Positions 15,314-23,528 of a stretch of 64,000 nt of DNA are shown piece by piece (within the stretch, counting starts at the first letter, position 1; every line of letters starts with the position of its first letter). Both the position numbers and the translations under genes were made by a program. A model generated the notes under the pieces. That model had not been told where the DNA came from and did not search any database. It was given only the letters and a program-made list of their open reading frames with translations. This DNA comes from Acidimicrobiales bacterium (GTDB taxonomy: Bacteria; Actinomycetota; Acidimicrobiia; Acidimicrobiales; SZUA-35): assembly GCA_041394265.1 (NCBI GenBank), contig JAWKIO010000005.1, positions 3,100,001 through 3,164,000 of the forward strand, given 5' to 3'.

Positions 15314-18220
15314 GTGGTTACATCGAATCGGACTCAACGTTCCGGTCGGGGGGCTGCGGGTGGACGATCGAAGACCCGTTCAGGGTCCTCTCGTCGCGCC
15401 CGAGATCAGCGAGCCGAAGTGCAGGGAATCATCCTGTTGTCACTCGGCATCTTCCTCGGCCTTGCCCTGTACACCCCCGCCACCGGCGTCGTCGGCCGCT
15501 GGCTGGCCGTCGGTCTCGGCGCCTTCTTCGGCCTGGCGCGCTACGGGCTCCCGTTGGCGCTGGCGCTCGCCGGATTCCAGCGGCTGCGCACCGTCGACGC
15601 CAAGCGTCGAGCGCTGCGTCCCCGGGGTGAGGTGATCTCGTGGTTCCTCCTGGGATTTGCGCTCTTCGCCGTCCTCGACCTCGTGGGCGGTCGCCCAGGC
15701 TGGGGGTCATCGGTCGAGCGGCTGTCCGGTGCCGGCGGCTGGATCGGCGTCAACATCGGCGGCACGATGGAGCGCTACTTCGGTTACTGGGGCGAGTTGG
15801 TGATCACGGTCACCATGGTGCTCGTCGCGCTCGTCATCCTCACCTCGCTCTCACTCGGATTCGCCGCCGACGTGTTGGCCGAGGGCGGTTCGAGCCTGCG
15901 TGATCAGTTCCTCGACTGGTGGGAGGCCTCCCGCAGCGTCGAGGCCAAGGCCGAGCGCAACGCAAAGAAGGCCGGCGACACCGAGCCGGCAAAGAAGAAG
16001 CCGGCGAAGAAGAAGGCGGCGTTCCTCGACCTCGAGTTCCCCGAGACGCCGGTCGCGCCCGCTACCACGGGCGGTGCGAGCGATGGGTGGGGTACCGGCG
16101 TCAACGTCGAACTGTTCGACCAGGAGCAGTACATCGACCTCCGGCAGCCGAACGTCGACGATGGCCCGTCGATCAGCGATCTGCCGACCGGCGAGGTGCC
16201 GGTCGTCGGACGAGGCAAGGGCAAGAACAACGACGACGACTCGGCCGCAGCCGCCGAAGGCGACGAGACCCAACCGGTGCGCTGGGCCGATGCCGGCCCG
16301 ACACCGGTGATCGAGGTGCCGGCCCCGCCGGTGATGATCAGCGATCCTTCGGTCGTCGCCCCGCAGGCCCCCGACGGCATCTGGCATCTGCCGTCCATGG
16401 AGATTCTCGTGCAGAGCGAGGGTCAGGAAGTCGACCGGGTCACGGTCGAGAAGACCGGACGCCAGCTCGAGCACGCGCTCGCCGAACACGGCGTCGAGAC
16501 CCGCCTGATCGGCGTGGTCGTCGGCCCCACCGTCAGCCGTTTCGAACTCGAACTCGGTCCGGGTGTGAAGGTCAACCGCGTCACCAGCCTGCACAAGGAC
16601 ATCGCCTACGCGATGGCGACGCCCGACGTCCGCATCCTCGCCCCGATCCCGGGCAAGCAGGCCATCGGGGTCGAGGTGCCGAACGTGCGCCGCCAGATGA
16701 TCACCGCCGGCGATCTGCTGTTCTCGGAAGAGGCGAGCAAGTCGACGCATCCGCTCGAGGTCGCGCTCGGCCGCGACATCACCGGCAAGACCGTCATGGC
16801 CAACCTGGCGAAGATGCCCCACCTACTCGTCGCCGGCCAGACGGGTTCGGGCAAGTCGTCGTGCATCAACACGATGCTGACCTCTCTGCTCATGCGCACC
16901 ACCCCCGATCAGGTGCGGCTGATCCTGGTCGACCCGAAGCGAGTCGAGCTCACGCAATACGAGGGCCTGCCCCACCTGCTCACCGAGGTGGTCACCGATC
17001 CGAAGAAGGCCGCCAACGCTCTGGCGTGGGGCGTCCGGGAGATGGAGCGTCGCTACGACCTGCTTTCTGACGTCCACGTGCGCGACATCGACGGCTACAA
17101 CGAGGCGGTCGACGAGGGCCGATTCGCACCCCGCATGGGTCCCGATGGGGAACTGCAGGAGTACGAGCGGATGTCGTACATCGTCATCATCCTCGACGAG
17201 CTGGCCGACCTCATGATGGTGGCGGCGCGTGACGTGGAGGAGTCGATCTGCCGTATCGCCCAGAAGGCGCGTGCGGTCGGTATCCACCTCGTGATCGCCA
17301 CCCAGCGTCCGTCGACCAACGTCATCACCGGTCTGATCAAGGCCAACGTCCCGGCCCGTCTCGCCTTCGCCGTGTCGAGCCTCACCGACTCCCGCGTCGT
17401 GCTCGATCAGCAGGGCGCTGAACGATTGGTCGGCAAGGGCGACGGCCTGTTGCTCGACGGCTCCACCAGCACGCCGGCTCGATTCCAGGGCGCCTGGGTC
17501 ACCGAGACCGAGGTCAACCAGATCGTCGAGCACTGGCGAGACCAGGCGCCCGACGTCGTGTTCGACTCTCGTGTGCAGGGCGAGGAGGTGTCCGAGGCGG
17601 CTGCGGCCATTCCCGGGGGCACCACGGGAGACGAGGGCGACGACGACCTCCTGCTCCAGGCCATGGAGCTCATCGTCCGTTCGCAGCTCGGCTCGACCTC
17701 GATGCTGCAGCGCAAGCTGCGCGTCGGCTTCGCTCGAGCCGGTCGACTCATGGACCTGCTCGAAGAGCGCGGGGTGGTCGGCCCATCGGTCGGCTCCAAG
17801 GCTCGTGACGTCCTCATGACCCCCGACGATCTCGATGCCGGTCGCTGGCCCGCCGCCATGCGGAGCCAGGGCGGCGGTGCGTCGGCCGGTACCACTCCGT
17901 CGGCGAATCCCCCGGCGAGCCCGGCTGCTGCGCCGATCGCTTCGAGCAGCGCACCGACCCGGGCGGCAACCGGGCATGACGAGCCGATCAGCCTGCGTGA
18001 GGTCACCGCACCCGATCGGCCGCTGTTCGATGACACCTCGTCCGCCCCGAGCCCATCGCACGGCGAGGAGCCGCCCGTGCGGTCGATCTTCGACGACGAC
18101 GAGCAGGACACCCTGGCCTCACGGCTGGGTTCGGCGCCGGACTCGTCCGACGACTTCGACCTCGACGGCGACTTCGATCCGGCCCTCGCCCCACCACCCG
18201 GGTACCGGACGCCGTCGTGA
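15314..18220 (+). CDS. ftsK: DNA translocase FtsK/SpoIIIE
   Basis: Septal ATP-driven DNA pump that clears chromosomal DNA and supports dimer resolution at division. The 968-residue protein begins with a basic tail and about four membrane helices (residues 36-190), followed by a charged linker. The motor domain has Walker A GQTGSGKSS (residues 508-516) and the Walker B strand IVIILDELADL near residue 622. The gamma winged-helix domain lies at about 782-840 and reads the polar DNA motif. An extra C-terminal tail of about 120 residues follows it, acidic and proline/serine-rich, with the repeated motifs RPLFDD and RSIFDDD. It starts at GTG with a -10 9 nt upstream. Confidence 0.95.
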   Translation: MVTSNRTQRSGRGAAGGRSKTRSGSSRRARDQRAEVQGIILLSLGIFLGLALYTPATGVVGRWLAVGLGAFFGLARYGLPLALALAGFQRLRTVDAKRRALRPRGEVISWFLLGFALFAVLDLVGGRPGWGSSVERLSGAGGWIGVNIGGTMERYFGYWGELVITVTMVLVALVILTSLSLGFAADVLAEGGSSLRDQFLDWWEASRSVEAKAERNAKKAGDTEPAKKKPAKKKAAFLDLEFPETPVAPATTGGASDGWGTGVNVELFDQEQYIDLRQPNVDDGPSISDLPTGEVPVVGRGKGKNNDDDSAAAAEGDETQPVRWADAGPTPVIEVPAPPVMISDPSVVAPQAPDGIWHLPSMEILVQSEGQEVDRVTVEKTGRQLEHALAEHGVETRLIGVVVGPTVSRFELELGPGVKVNRVTSLHKDIAYAMATPDVRILAPIPGKQAIGVEVPNVRRQMITAGDLLFSEEASKSTHPLEVALGRDITGKTVMANLAKMPHLLVAGQTGSGKSSCINTMLTSLLMRTTPDQVRLILVDPKRVELTQYEGLPHLLTEVVTDPKKAANALAWGVREMERRYDLLSDVHVRDIDGYNEAVDEGRFAPRMGPDGELQEYERMSYIVIILDELADLMMVAARDVEESICRIAQKARAVGIHLVIATQRPSTNVITGLIKANVPARLAFAVSSLTDSRVVLDQQGAERLVGKGDGLLLDGSTSTPARFQGAWVTETEVNQIVEHWRDQAPDVVFDSRVQGEEVSEAAAAIPGGTTGDEGDDDLLLQAMELIVRSQLGSTSMLQRKLRVGFARAGRLMDLLEERGVVGPSVGSKARDVLMTPDDLDAGRWPAAMRSQGGGASAGTTPSANPPASPAAAPIASSSAPTRAATGHDEPISLREVTAPDRPLFDDTSSAPSPSHGEEPPVRSIFDDDEQDTLASRLGSAPDSSDDFDLDGDFDPALAPPPGYRTPS

Positions 18221-18304
18221 CGTCGGGCGCAGTGTGAGCGCAGCGCAGCGGCGAGCCGCACCGATGTCAGGACGTCGTCGCCGCGGACCGCGCCCATTGC
18301 TGCC

Positions 18305-18310
18305 TAGCCT
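18305..18310 (+). promoter_or_regulatory. -10 TAGCCT, leaderless start
   Basis: TAGCCT ends 6 nt before the ATG at 18317. No ribosome binding site is visible. Confidence 0.55.
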
Positions 18311-18316
18311 GCCCTG

Positions 18317-19273
18317 ATGCTGCTCGCCCTTCTTGCTGTTGCCGCCGGTGTCGGCTGTCTCTGGAAGGCGGCCGACGAGTTCGTCCTCGGTGCGACTCGC
18401 TTGGCGCTGATCTTCAAGATCTCGCCGGTGGTCGTCGGTGCGATCATCGTCGGCTTCGGGACCAGCGCGCCGGAACTCCTGGTGTCGGGCATCGCCGCCG
18501 CCGGCGGCGACATCGACGTCGGTGTCGGCAACATCATCGGTTCGAACATCGCCAACCTCTCGCTCATCCTCGGGGCCGCCGCCCTCGTGCTGCCCATCGG
18601 GATCACGGCGGGCGTACTCCGGCGCGAAGCGCCACTGTCGTTGGCATCGGTCGTGCTGTTCGCCATCGTGCTTCGTCTTGGCATGAACTGGCCTCTGGGC
18701 GTTGCCCTCTTCGTCGTTCTTGCCGGCTTCCTCCACCGAATCATCAAGGGCGACGGCAACGACGTCGCCGAGCTGACCCATGAGGTCGAGGAGCTCGCCG
18801 GGCACGGTGATCTCCAGGCTCGGGTCGAAACCTTGCGAACCCTCGCAGGTTTGATCATCACGATCGTCGGCGCGTGGGTGCTCGTTTGGGGAGCGCTCCG
18901 ACTGGCCGACGAACTCGGCGTCAGCGGCGGATTTGTCGGCGTCACGATCGTTGCGATCGGCACCTCGCTGCCCGAACTCGTCACCGCCCTTGCTGCCGCA
19001 CGAGCGCGCCAGACCGAACTGATCGTCGGCAACCTGCTCGGCTCGAACCTGTTCAACTCGCTGGCCGTCGGCGGCACGGTGGCGATCCTCGGGTCCGGGC
19101 CCATCGTCGACCCCTCGCTCGACACCCTCGACACCGGCTTCATGCTGGTGGTCGCCCTCGGTGCGTATGTCGCCATGCGGACTCGTGGACGGTTCGAGCG
19201 GGTCGAAGGCATCGTGCTGCTGATGGTGTTCTTTTCGTTCCTCGTGTTGAGCTACGTCAGCGAAGCGGCATAG
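18317..19273 (+). CDS. Calcium/sodium antiporter (CaCA family, YrbG-like)
   Basis: Inner-membrane cation exchanger of 318 residues with about ten membrane helices. The two inverted alpha-repeats that form the ion path are both visible: GFGTSAPELLVS...GNIIGSNIANLS in the first half and GTSLPELVTALAAA...GNLLGSNLFN in the second. These carry the glutamate and asparagine/serine ion ligands of the family. The cytoplasmic loop around residues 150-175 is acidic. Its stop TAG lies just upstream of the next gene, whose start is 11 bp later. The cation specificity is not provable from the sequence. Confidence 0.9.
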   Translation: MLLALLAVAAGVGCLWKAADEFVLGATRLALIFKISPVVVGAIIVGFGTSAPELLVSGIAAAGGDIDVGVGNIIGSNIANLSLILGAAALVLPIGITAGVLRREAPLSLASVVLFAIVLRLGMNWPLGVALFVVLAGFLHRIIKGDGNDVAELTHEVEELAGHGDLQARVETLRTLAGLIITIVGAWVLVWGALRLADELGVSGGFVGVTIVAIGTSLPELVTALAAARARQTELIVGNLLGSNLFNSLAVGGTVAILGSGPIVDPSLDTLDTGFMLVVALGAYVAMRTRGRFERVEGIVLLMVFFSFLVLSYVSEAA

Positions 19274-19283
19274 AAAAGGGGCC

Positions 19284-19934
19284 ATGCCCGCCCAGATCGA
19301 TCACCTCGTCATCGCCGCCACCGACCTTGCCTGGCTCCGCCGGTGGTGGGACGAGCGCACCGGCGTGCATGCGGTCGATGGGGGAGCACACGACGGTCGG
19401 GGCACCCGGAACGCGCTGGTCGGCCTGGCCGGCGGTGTGGGGGCCACCACCTACCTCGAACTGATCGGGCCCGATCCGGAACAGCCGACGCCGCCCGAGC
19501 CCCGGTCGTTCGGTATCGACGACCTTCCTCCCGAGGTCCCCACCTTCGTCACCTTCGCCGTCTCGGTCGATGATCTCGAGTCGGCCGTCGCGACCGTCGC
19601 CTCGGTCGGCCTCACTCCCGGTCCCATCGTCGCCATGTCGAGACTCCGCCCCGATGGTGTGCGTCTTTCCTGGCGGCTGGCCGTCCCCGACCTCGCCGAA
19701 CACGGCGGTGCCCAACCGTTCCTGATCGAGTGGGGCGACACGCCGCACCCGTCGCAGTCGCTGCCCGGCGGGGCGGAACTGCTCGAGCTGTCGGTCGAGT
19801 CGCCGGCCAGCGAACCGTTGGCCGCCATGTTCGACGCACTCGGCCTGACGATTGGCGTCACGCCTGCTGATCGACCAATGCTGAACGCATCCATCCAGAC
19901 ACCGAACGGCGTCCTCGACATCGGAGCAGCATGA
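19284..19934 (+). CDS. Glyoxalase-like (VOC) domain protein
   Basis: A 216-residue protein of the vicinal oxygen chelate fold, glyoxalase-like type. The N-terminal QIDHLVIAATDL strand supplies the first metal-ligand histidine, and FLIEWGDTPHPSQSLPGG is typical of this subgroup. The reaction is unknown. GGGG lies just before the ATG. Its stop overlaps the start of the lactonase gene (ATGA), so they are probably co-translated, together with the antiporter upstream. Confidence 0.8.
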   Translation: MPAQIDHLVIAATDLAWLRRWWDERTGVHAVDGGAHDGRGTRNALVGLAGGVGATTYLELIGPDPEQPTPPEPRSFGIDDLPPEVPTFVTFAVSVDDLESAVATVASVGLTPGPIVAMSRLRPDGVRLSWRLAVPDLAEHGGAQPFLIEWGDTPHPSQSLPGGAELLELSVESPASEPLAAMFDALGLTIGVTPADRPMLNASIQTPNGVLDIGAA

Positions 19935-20848
19935 GCACCACTCCCGACATCACCGAACTGGCCAGCGGACTCCGCTTCCCTGAAGGCCCCATCGCCATGC
20001 CCGACGGCTCGGTGATCCTGGTCGAGATCGCTCGAGGCACCCTGAGCCGAGTCGGCACCGACGGGAGCGTCGAGGTCGTCGCCGAGTGCGGCGGCGGACC
20101 CAACGGTGCGGCGATCGGGCCCGATGGCAAGGTCTATGTCTGCAACAACGGCGGGTTCGAGTGGCATGAGGTCAATGGCCTCCTGCTGCCCGGCAATCAG
20201 CCGGCCGACTACACCGGTGGCAAGATCCAGCGAGTCGACATCGAGACCGGTGAGGTCGAAGACCTCTACACCGAGGTCGGCGGTCACGGGCTTCGCGGCC
20301 CGAACGACATCGTCTTCGACTCGACAGGTGGCTTCTGGTTCACCGATCACGGCAAGAACCGTCCTCGCGAACGCGATCGCGGCGGGCTCTACTACGCCAA
20401 GGCCGACGGCTCCGAGGTGCGCGAGGTGGTCTACCCGCTGCTGGCGCCGAACGGCGTCGGTCTGTCCCCCGACGGCTCCCGGCTGTACGTCGCCGAGACC
20501 TACGAGGGGCGTCTCTACCAGTGGCAGCTGTCGGGGCCGGGCGAGATCGAGGGCTACTTCGGACCCGAGCATCGAGGCGAGGTCCTCGCCGACCCCGAGG
20601 GCGGTCCGTTGTTCGACTCCCTGGCGGTCGACGGCGAGGGCAACATCTGCGTTGCCACCATCCGCAATGGCGGCATCACCGTCGTGAGCCCCGAGGGTGC
20701 GCACCATCACGTCGCGTTCCCCGATCCGTTGACCACGAACATCTGCTTCGGCGGCGAAGGCCTCCAGACGGCGTTCGTCACGCTGTCGGCGACCGGGCGG
20801 CTCGTCAGCTGCACCTGGGAGACACCGGGTCTCGCACTCGCCTACTGA
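19931..20848 (+). CDS. SMP-30/gluconolactonase-type sugar lactonase
   Basis: Predicted six-bladed beta-propeller hydrolase of 305 residues in the SMP-30/gluconolaconase/LRE family. Members open sugar or other lactones using one divalent metal. The family pieces are in order: FPEGPIAMPDGS with the first metal-ligand glutamate, then CGGGPNGAAIGPDGKVYV, GLRGPNDIVFDSTGGFWFTD with the ligand asparagine, and NGVGLSPDGSRLYVAET, a further asparagine/aspartate blade. It is coupled to the VOC gene by a 4-bp overlap and ends 7 bp before the CopC gene. Confidence 0.88.
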   Translation: MSTTPDITELASGLRFPEGPIAMPDGSVILVEIARGTLSRVGTDGSVEVVAECGGGPNGAAIGPDGKVYVCNNGGFEWHEVNGLLLPGNQPADYTGGKIQRVDIETGEVEDLYTEVGGHGLRGPNDIVFDSTGGFWFTDHGKNRPRERDRGGLYYAKADGSEVREVVYPLLAPNGVGLSPDGSRLYVAETYEGRLYQWQLSGPGEIEGYFGPEHRGEVLADPEGGPLFDSLAVDGEGNICVATIRNGGITVVSPEGAHHHVAFPDPLTTNICFGGEGLQTAFVTLSATGRLVSCTWETPGLALAY

Positions 20849-20855
20849 CGCATCG

Positions 20856-21404
20856 GTGGTTGTCGAGCACATCGCACGTCGCTCGAGTCGGCGTTCGTTG
20901 CGACTCCTGGCCGCATTGGCCGTTGGCGTGCTGGCCAATTGGCCTTCGAGTGTGGCGGCGCACGCCAATCTCCTGGCCGCCTCGCCGGCGGTCGGCCAAC
21001 CGGCCGGCGGCACCATCGATCGGGTGCAGCTCGTGTTCGACGAGCCCATCACCGAGCTCGATGCCGCCATCGAGGGGCCGGACGGCCGGCTCCTCGACGC
21101 CACGGTGGCGACCATCACGCCACAACAGTTCGAGCTGGCGTTTGCGCCGCTCGCCGACGAAGGCATCTACCGGGTTCGATACGCGTTCCTCTCGATCGAC
21201 GACGATCGGGTCGAGCTCGGGCATGCGTTCGAGTTCGACCGCACGGCGCCGGCGCCGCTGCCGATCAGCGGGCCCACCATCGTCGAGCGCTCGGGGACCT
21301 CCTGGCGAACCTGGCTCGTGCTCGTGCCGGTCATCGTCGCCGTGATCGCGCTCGCCGAGCGCCTGCGCCGTCGCCGCCGGGCCCTGGCCCGGATCACCGC
21401 CTGA
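20856..21404 (+). CDS. CopC-domain exported protein with C-terminal membrane anchor
   Basis: A 182-residue exported protein. A basic, hydrophobic signal segment (residues 1-36) ends at VAA, and the mature part begins with AHANLLAASP, the normal start of a CopC copper-binding domain with its N-terminal histidine. A single membrane helix near residues 150-167 and a very arginine-rich tail finish the chain. No CopD partner follows, so it may act as a stand-alone surface copper protein. The start is GTG; a weak ribosome site is all that can be seen. Confidence 0.8.
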   Translation: MVVEHIARRSSRRSLRLLAALAVGVLANWPSSVAAHANLLAASPAVGQPAGGTIDRVQLVFDEPITELDAAIEGPDGRLLDATVATITPQQFELAFAPLADEGIYRVRYAFLSIDDDRVELGHAFEFDRTAPAPLPISGPTIVERSGTSWRTWLVLVPVIVAVIALAERLRRRRRALARITA

Positions 21405-21436
21405 CGCCGCTCCATCGGGACGGCGCCGTCCTCGCG

Positions 21437-21442
21437 TAGGCT
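21437..21442 (+). promoter_or_regulatory. -10 TAGGCT upstream of rimO
   Basis: TAGGCT ends 9 nt before the GTG at 21452. Confidence 0.4.
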
Positions 21443-21451
21443 TGTCGAACC

Positions 21452-22822
21452 GTGCCTGAACCAGACTCCCCAGCGGCGCCCAAGACCTTCTTCATCGAAA
21501 CCCTCGGCTGCCCGAAGAACCAGGTCGATTCCGACAAACTCCTCGGCACGCTCGTCGCCGATGGGATGGTCCGTGCCGACTCGCCGGATCAAGCCGACCT
21601 CGTCGTGGTCAACACCTGCGCCTTCGTCGAAGAAGCCCGCCAGGAGTCGATCGACACGATCCTGTCGCTCGACGATCTTCGACGCGACGGTTCCGAAATC
21701 GTCGTCACCGGGTGCATGGCCGAACGCTACGGCGACGAACTCGCCGAGTTGCTCCCCGAGATCGACCGTGTCGCCGGCTTCGGTGTCGCCCTCACACCGC
21801 CTGCGCCCGCTGGTGGCGGTGTGCTGGTCGGGCTCAGCCCCACCCGGCGCTCGACCAACGGTGACCCGTCCGCTCCGACCGTTCCGTCGATGGACCTGCT
21901 CGAGCTCCCACGACCGGCGTCGGCCTCGCCTTGGGCGTACGTCAAGGTGGCCGAAGGCTGCGACCGCAACTGCGGCTTCTGTGCCATTCCCTCGTTCCGG
22001 GGCAAGCAGCGCAGCCGATCGATCGACTCGATCCTGGCCGAGGTCGACCAGCTCGCAGCGCACGAGATCGTGCTGGTTGCCCAAGACCTGGCCGCCTACG
22101 GGCGCGACCAGGGGCAGGGCGAGCGCAACATCATCCCGCTCGTTCGGGCGGTGGCCGACCGCGTCGAGCGGGTCCGACTGCTCTACCTCTATCCGTCCGA
22201 CCTCACCGACGCCCTCATCGACACCATCTGCGCCACCGGCGTGCCCTACTTCGATCTCTCCCTGCAGCACGTGTCTCGTCCGTTGTTGCGACGCATGCGT
22301 CGCTGGGGCGACGGTTCGATCTTCAGCGAACGCATCGACGCGATCCGGGCCCGGGAGCCAGATGCAACGTTCCGCTCCAACTTCATCGTGGGCTATCCCG
22401 GCGAGACCGAAGACGACCACGACGCGCTCATCGAGTTCGTCGAACAGACCCGACTCGACTGGTGCGGCTTCTTTCCCTACTCCGAGGAGTCGGGCACCTA
22501 TGCGGCCGACCTCGACGCCAAGGTGCCGGCGGGGCTGGCCCAGGAGCGCCTGGCCGAGCTCGTCGAGCTGCAGGACCGGATCACCGCCGAACGGCGCGAC
22601 GACCTGATCGGCGAGACCATGCGGGTGCTCATCGACGCTCCGGGTGAGGCTCGGTCCCACCGCGAAGCCCCCGAGATCGACGGCGTGGTGCGGGTGCCCG
22701 AACATCTCAGCGTCGGGGCTTTCGTCGAGGTCGAAATCACCGGGGCCGAGGGACCTGACCTCGACGCCGTGCCGGTCGACGATGCCGTGGCCAATGGCGC
22801 CGGGGCAGGAGCGATGTCGTGA
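21452..22822 (+). CDS. rimO: Ribosomal protein S12 methylthiotransferase RimO
   Basis: Radical-SAM enzyme that adds a methylthio group to an aspartate of ribosomal protein S12. The 456-residue chain has three parts. The N-terminal UPF0004 domain opens ETLGCPKNQVDS and later has NTCAF and VTGCMAE, the three cysteines for the auxiliary cluster. The radical-SAM core carries CDRNCGFC. A C-terminal TRAM domain starts near residue 385. The LGCPKN opening favours RimO over MiaB. It overlaps pgsA by 4 bp, a gene order common in this phylum. Confidence 0.95.
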   Translation: MPEPDSPAAPKTFFIETLGCPKNQVDSDKLLGTLVADGMVRADSPDQADLVVVNTCAFVEEARQESIDTILSLDDLRRDGSEIVVTGCMAERYGDELAELLPEIDRVAGFGVALTPPAPAGGGVLVGLSPTRRSTNGDPSAPTVPSMDLLELPRPASASPWAYVKVAEGCDRNCGFCAIPSFRGKQRSRSIDSILAEVDQLAAHEIVLVAQDLAAYGRDQGQGERNIIPLVRAVADRVERVRLLYLYPSDLTDALIDTICATGVPYFDLSLQHVSRPLLRRMRRWGDGSIFSERIDAIRAREPDATFRSNFIVGYPGETEDDHDALIEFVEQTRLDWCGFFPYSEESGTYAADLDAKVPAGLAQERLAELVELQDRITAERRDDLIGETMRVLIDAPGEARSHREAPEIDGVVRVPEHLSVGAFVEVEITGAEGPDLDAVPVDDAVANGAGAGAMS

Positions 22823-23412
22823 GTGCGGCGATGCCACCGGTCGACCTGATCGGCAGCTCCCGTGCGGCCATCGCGGCCAACGTGCTGACCATCAGCCGCT
22901 TCTTCCTGGCTCCGGTGCTGGCGCTGCTCATCCTCCGCTCCAATCCCACCTGGTTGAACTTCACGCTCGGCTGGGCGATGGGTGCCACCGACTTCTTCGA
23001 CGGCAAGCTCGCCCGCAACGCCGCACCCACGAAGTTCGGCGCCTTCTTCGACCCGCTGGCCGACAAGCTGGTCGTGCTCCTTGCGGGCTTCGCGCTCGTC
23101 GAGATCGGTCGCTTCCCGCTCTGGCCGATGGTGGTGATCCTGATACGTGAGGTCGGGATCCAGATGTACCGCTCGTACTGGAGTCGACGTGGACTCGCGA
23201 TCCCGGCGCGGCGCTCGGCCAAGTACAAGGTCTTCATCCAGGGCATTGCGATCGCAGCGGCGATGCTGCCGCTCCTCGACGGTGCGCTGTGGGTCGCCGA
23301 TGTGCTGCTGTACGTTTCGGTGGTTTTCACCGTGGTCACGGCGGTGCAATATCTGATCGATGGGCGAGACGCCATGAGTACCACCGGGGCGGTGGAACGC
23401 CCGCTGGGCTGA
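22819..23412 (+). CDS. pgsA: CDP-diacylglycerol-glycerol-3-phosphate 3-phosphatidyltransferase
   Basis: Membrane enzyme making phosphatidylglycerol phosphate from CDP-diacylglycerol and glycerol 3-phosphate. The 197-residue protein has about five membrane helices. It carries the CDP-alcohol phosphotransferase motif D-G-x2-A-R-x8-G-x3-D-x3-D in FFDGKLARNAAPTKFGAFFD plus PLADK. The start GTG overlaps the rimO stop (GTGA). The related enzymes that make phosphatidylinositol phosphate or cardiolipin share the motif, but the neighbour rimO favours PgsA. Confidence 0.88.
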   Translation: MSAAMPPVDLIGSSRAAIAANVLTISRFFLAPVLALLILRSNPTWLNFTLGWAMGATDFFDGKLARNAAPTKFGAFFDPLADKLVVLLAGFALVEIGRFPLWPMVVILIREVGIQMYRSYWSRRGLAIPARRSAKYKVFIQGIAIAAAMLPLLDGALWVADVLLYVSVVFTVVTAVQYLIDGRDAMSTTGAVERPLG

Positions 23413-23455
23413 GCCGTTTACATCTGGTCCATTCGGACGATTCCGCTTCATTGTC

Positions 23456-23486
23456 CGCCCTGACCTGCCGAAGCTTCCAGGGCGGT
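23456..23486 (+). terminator. Possible terminator after pgsA
   Basis: CCGCCCTG (23456-23463) pairs with CAGGGCGG (23479-23486) around a 15-nt loop. No T-run follows. Confidence 0.4.
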
Positions 23487-23528
23487 GCCTGACAGTCTCG
23501 GAGTCGAGCTGCGGGCAGACGGCTTGGC

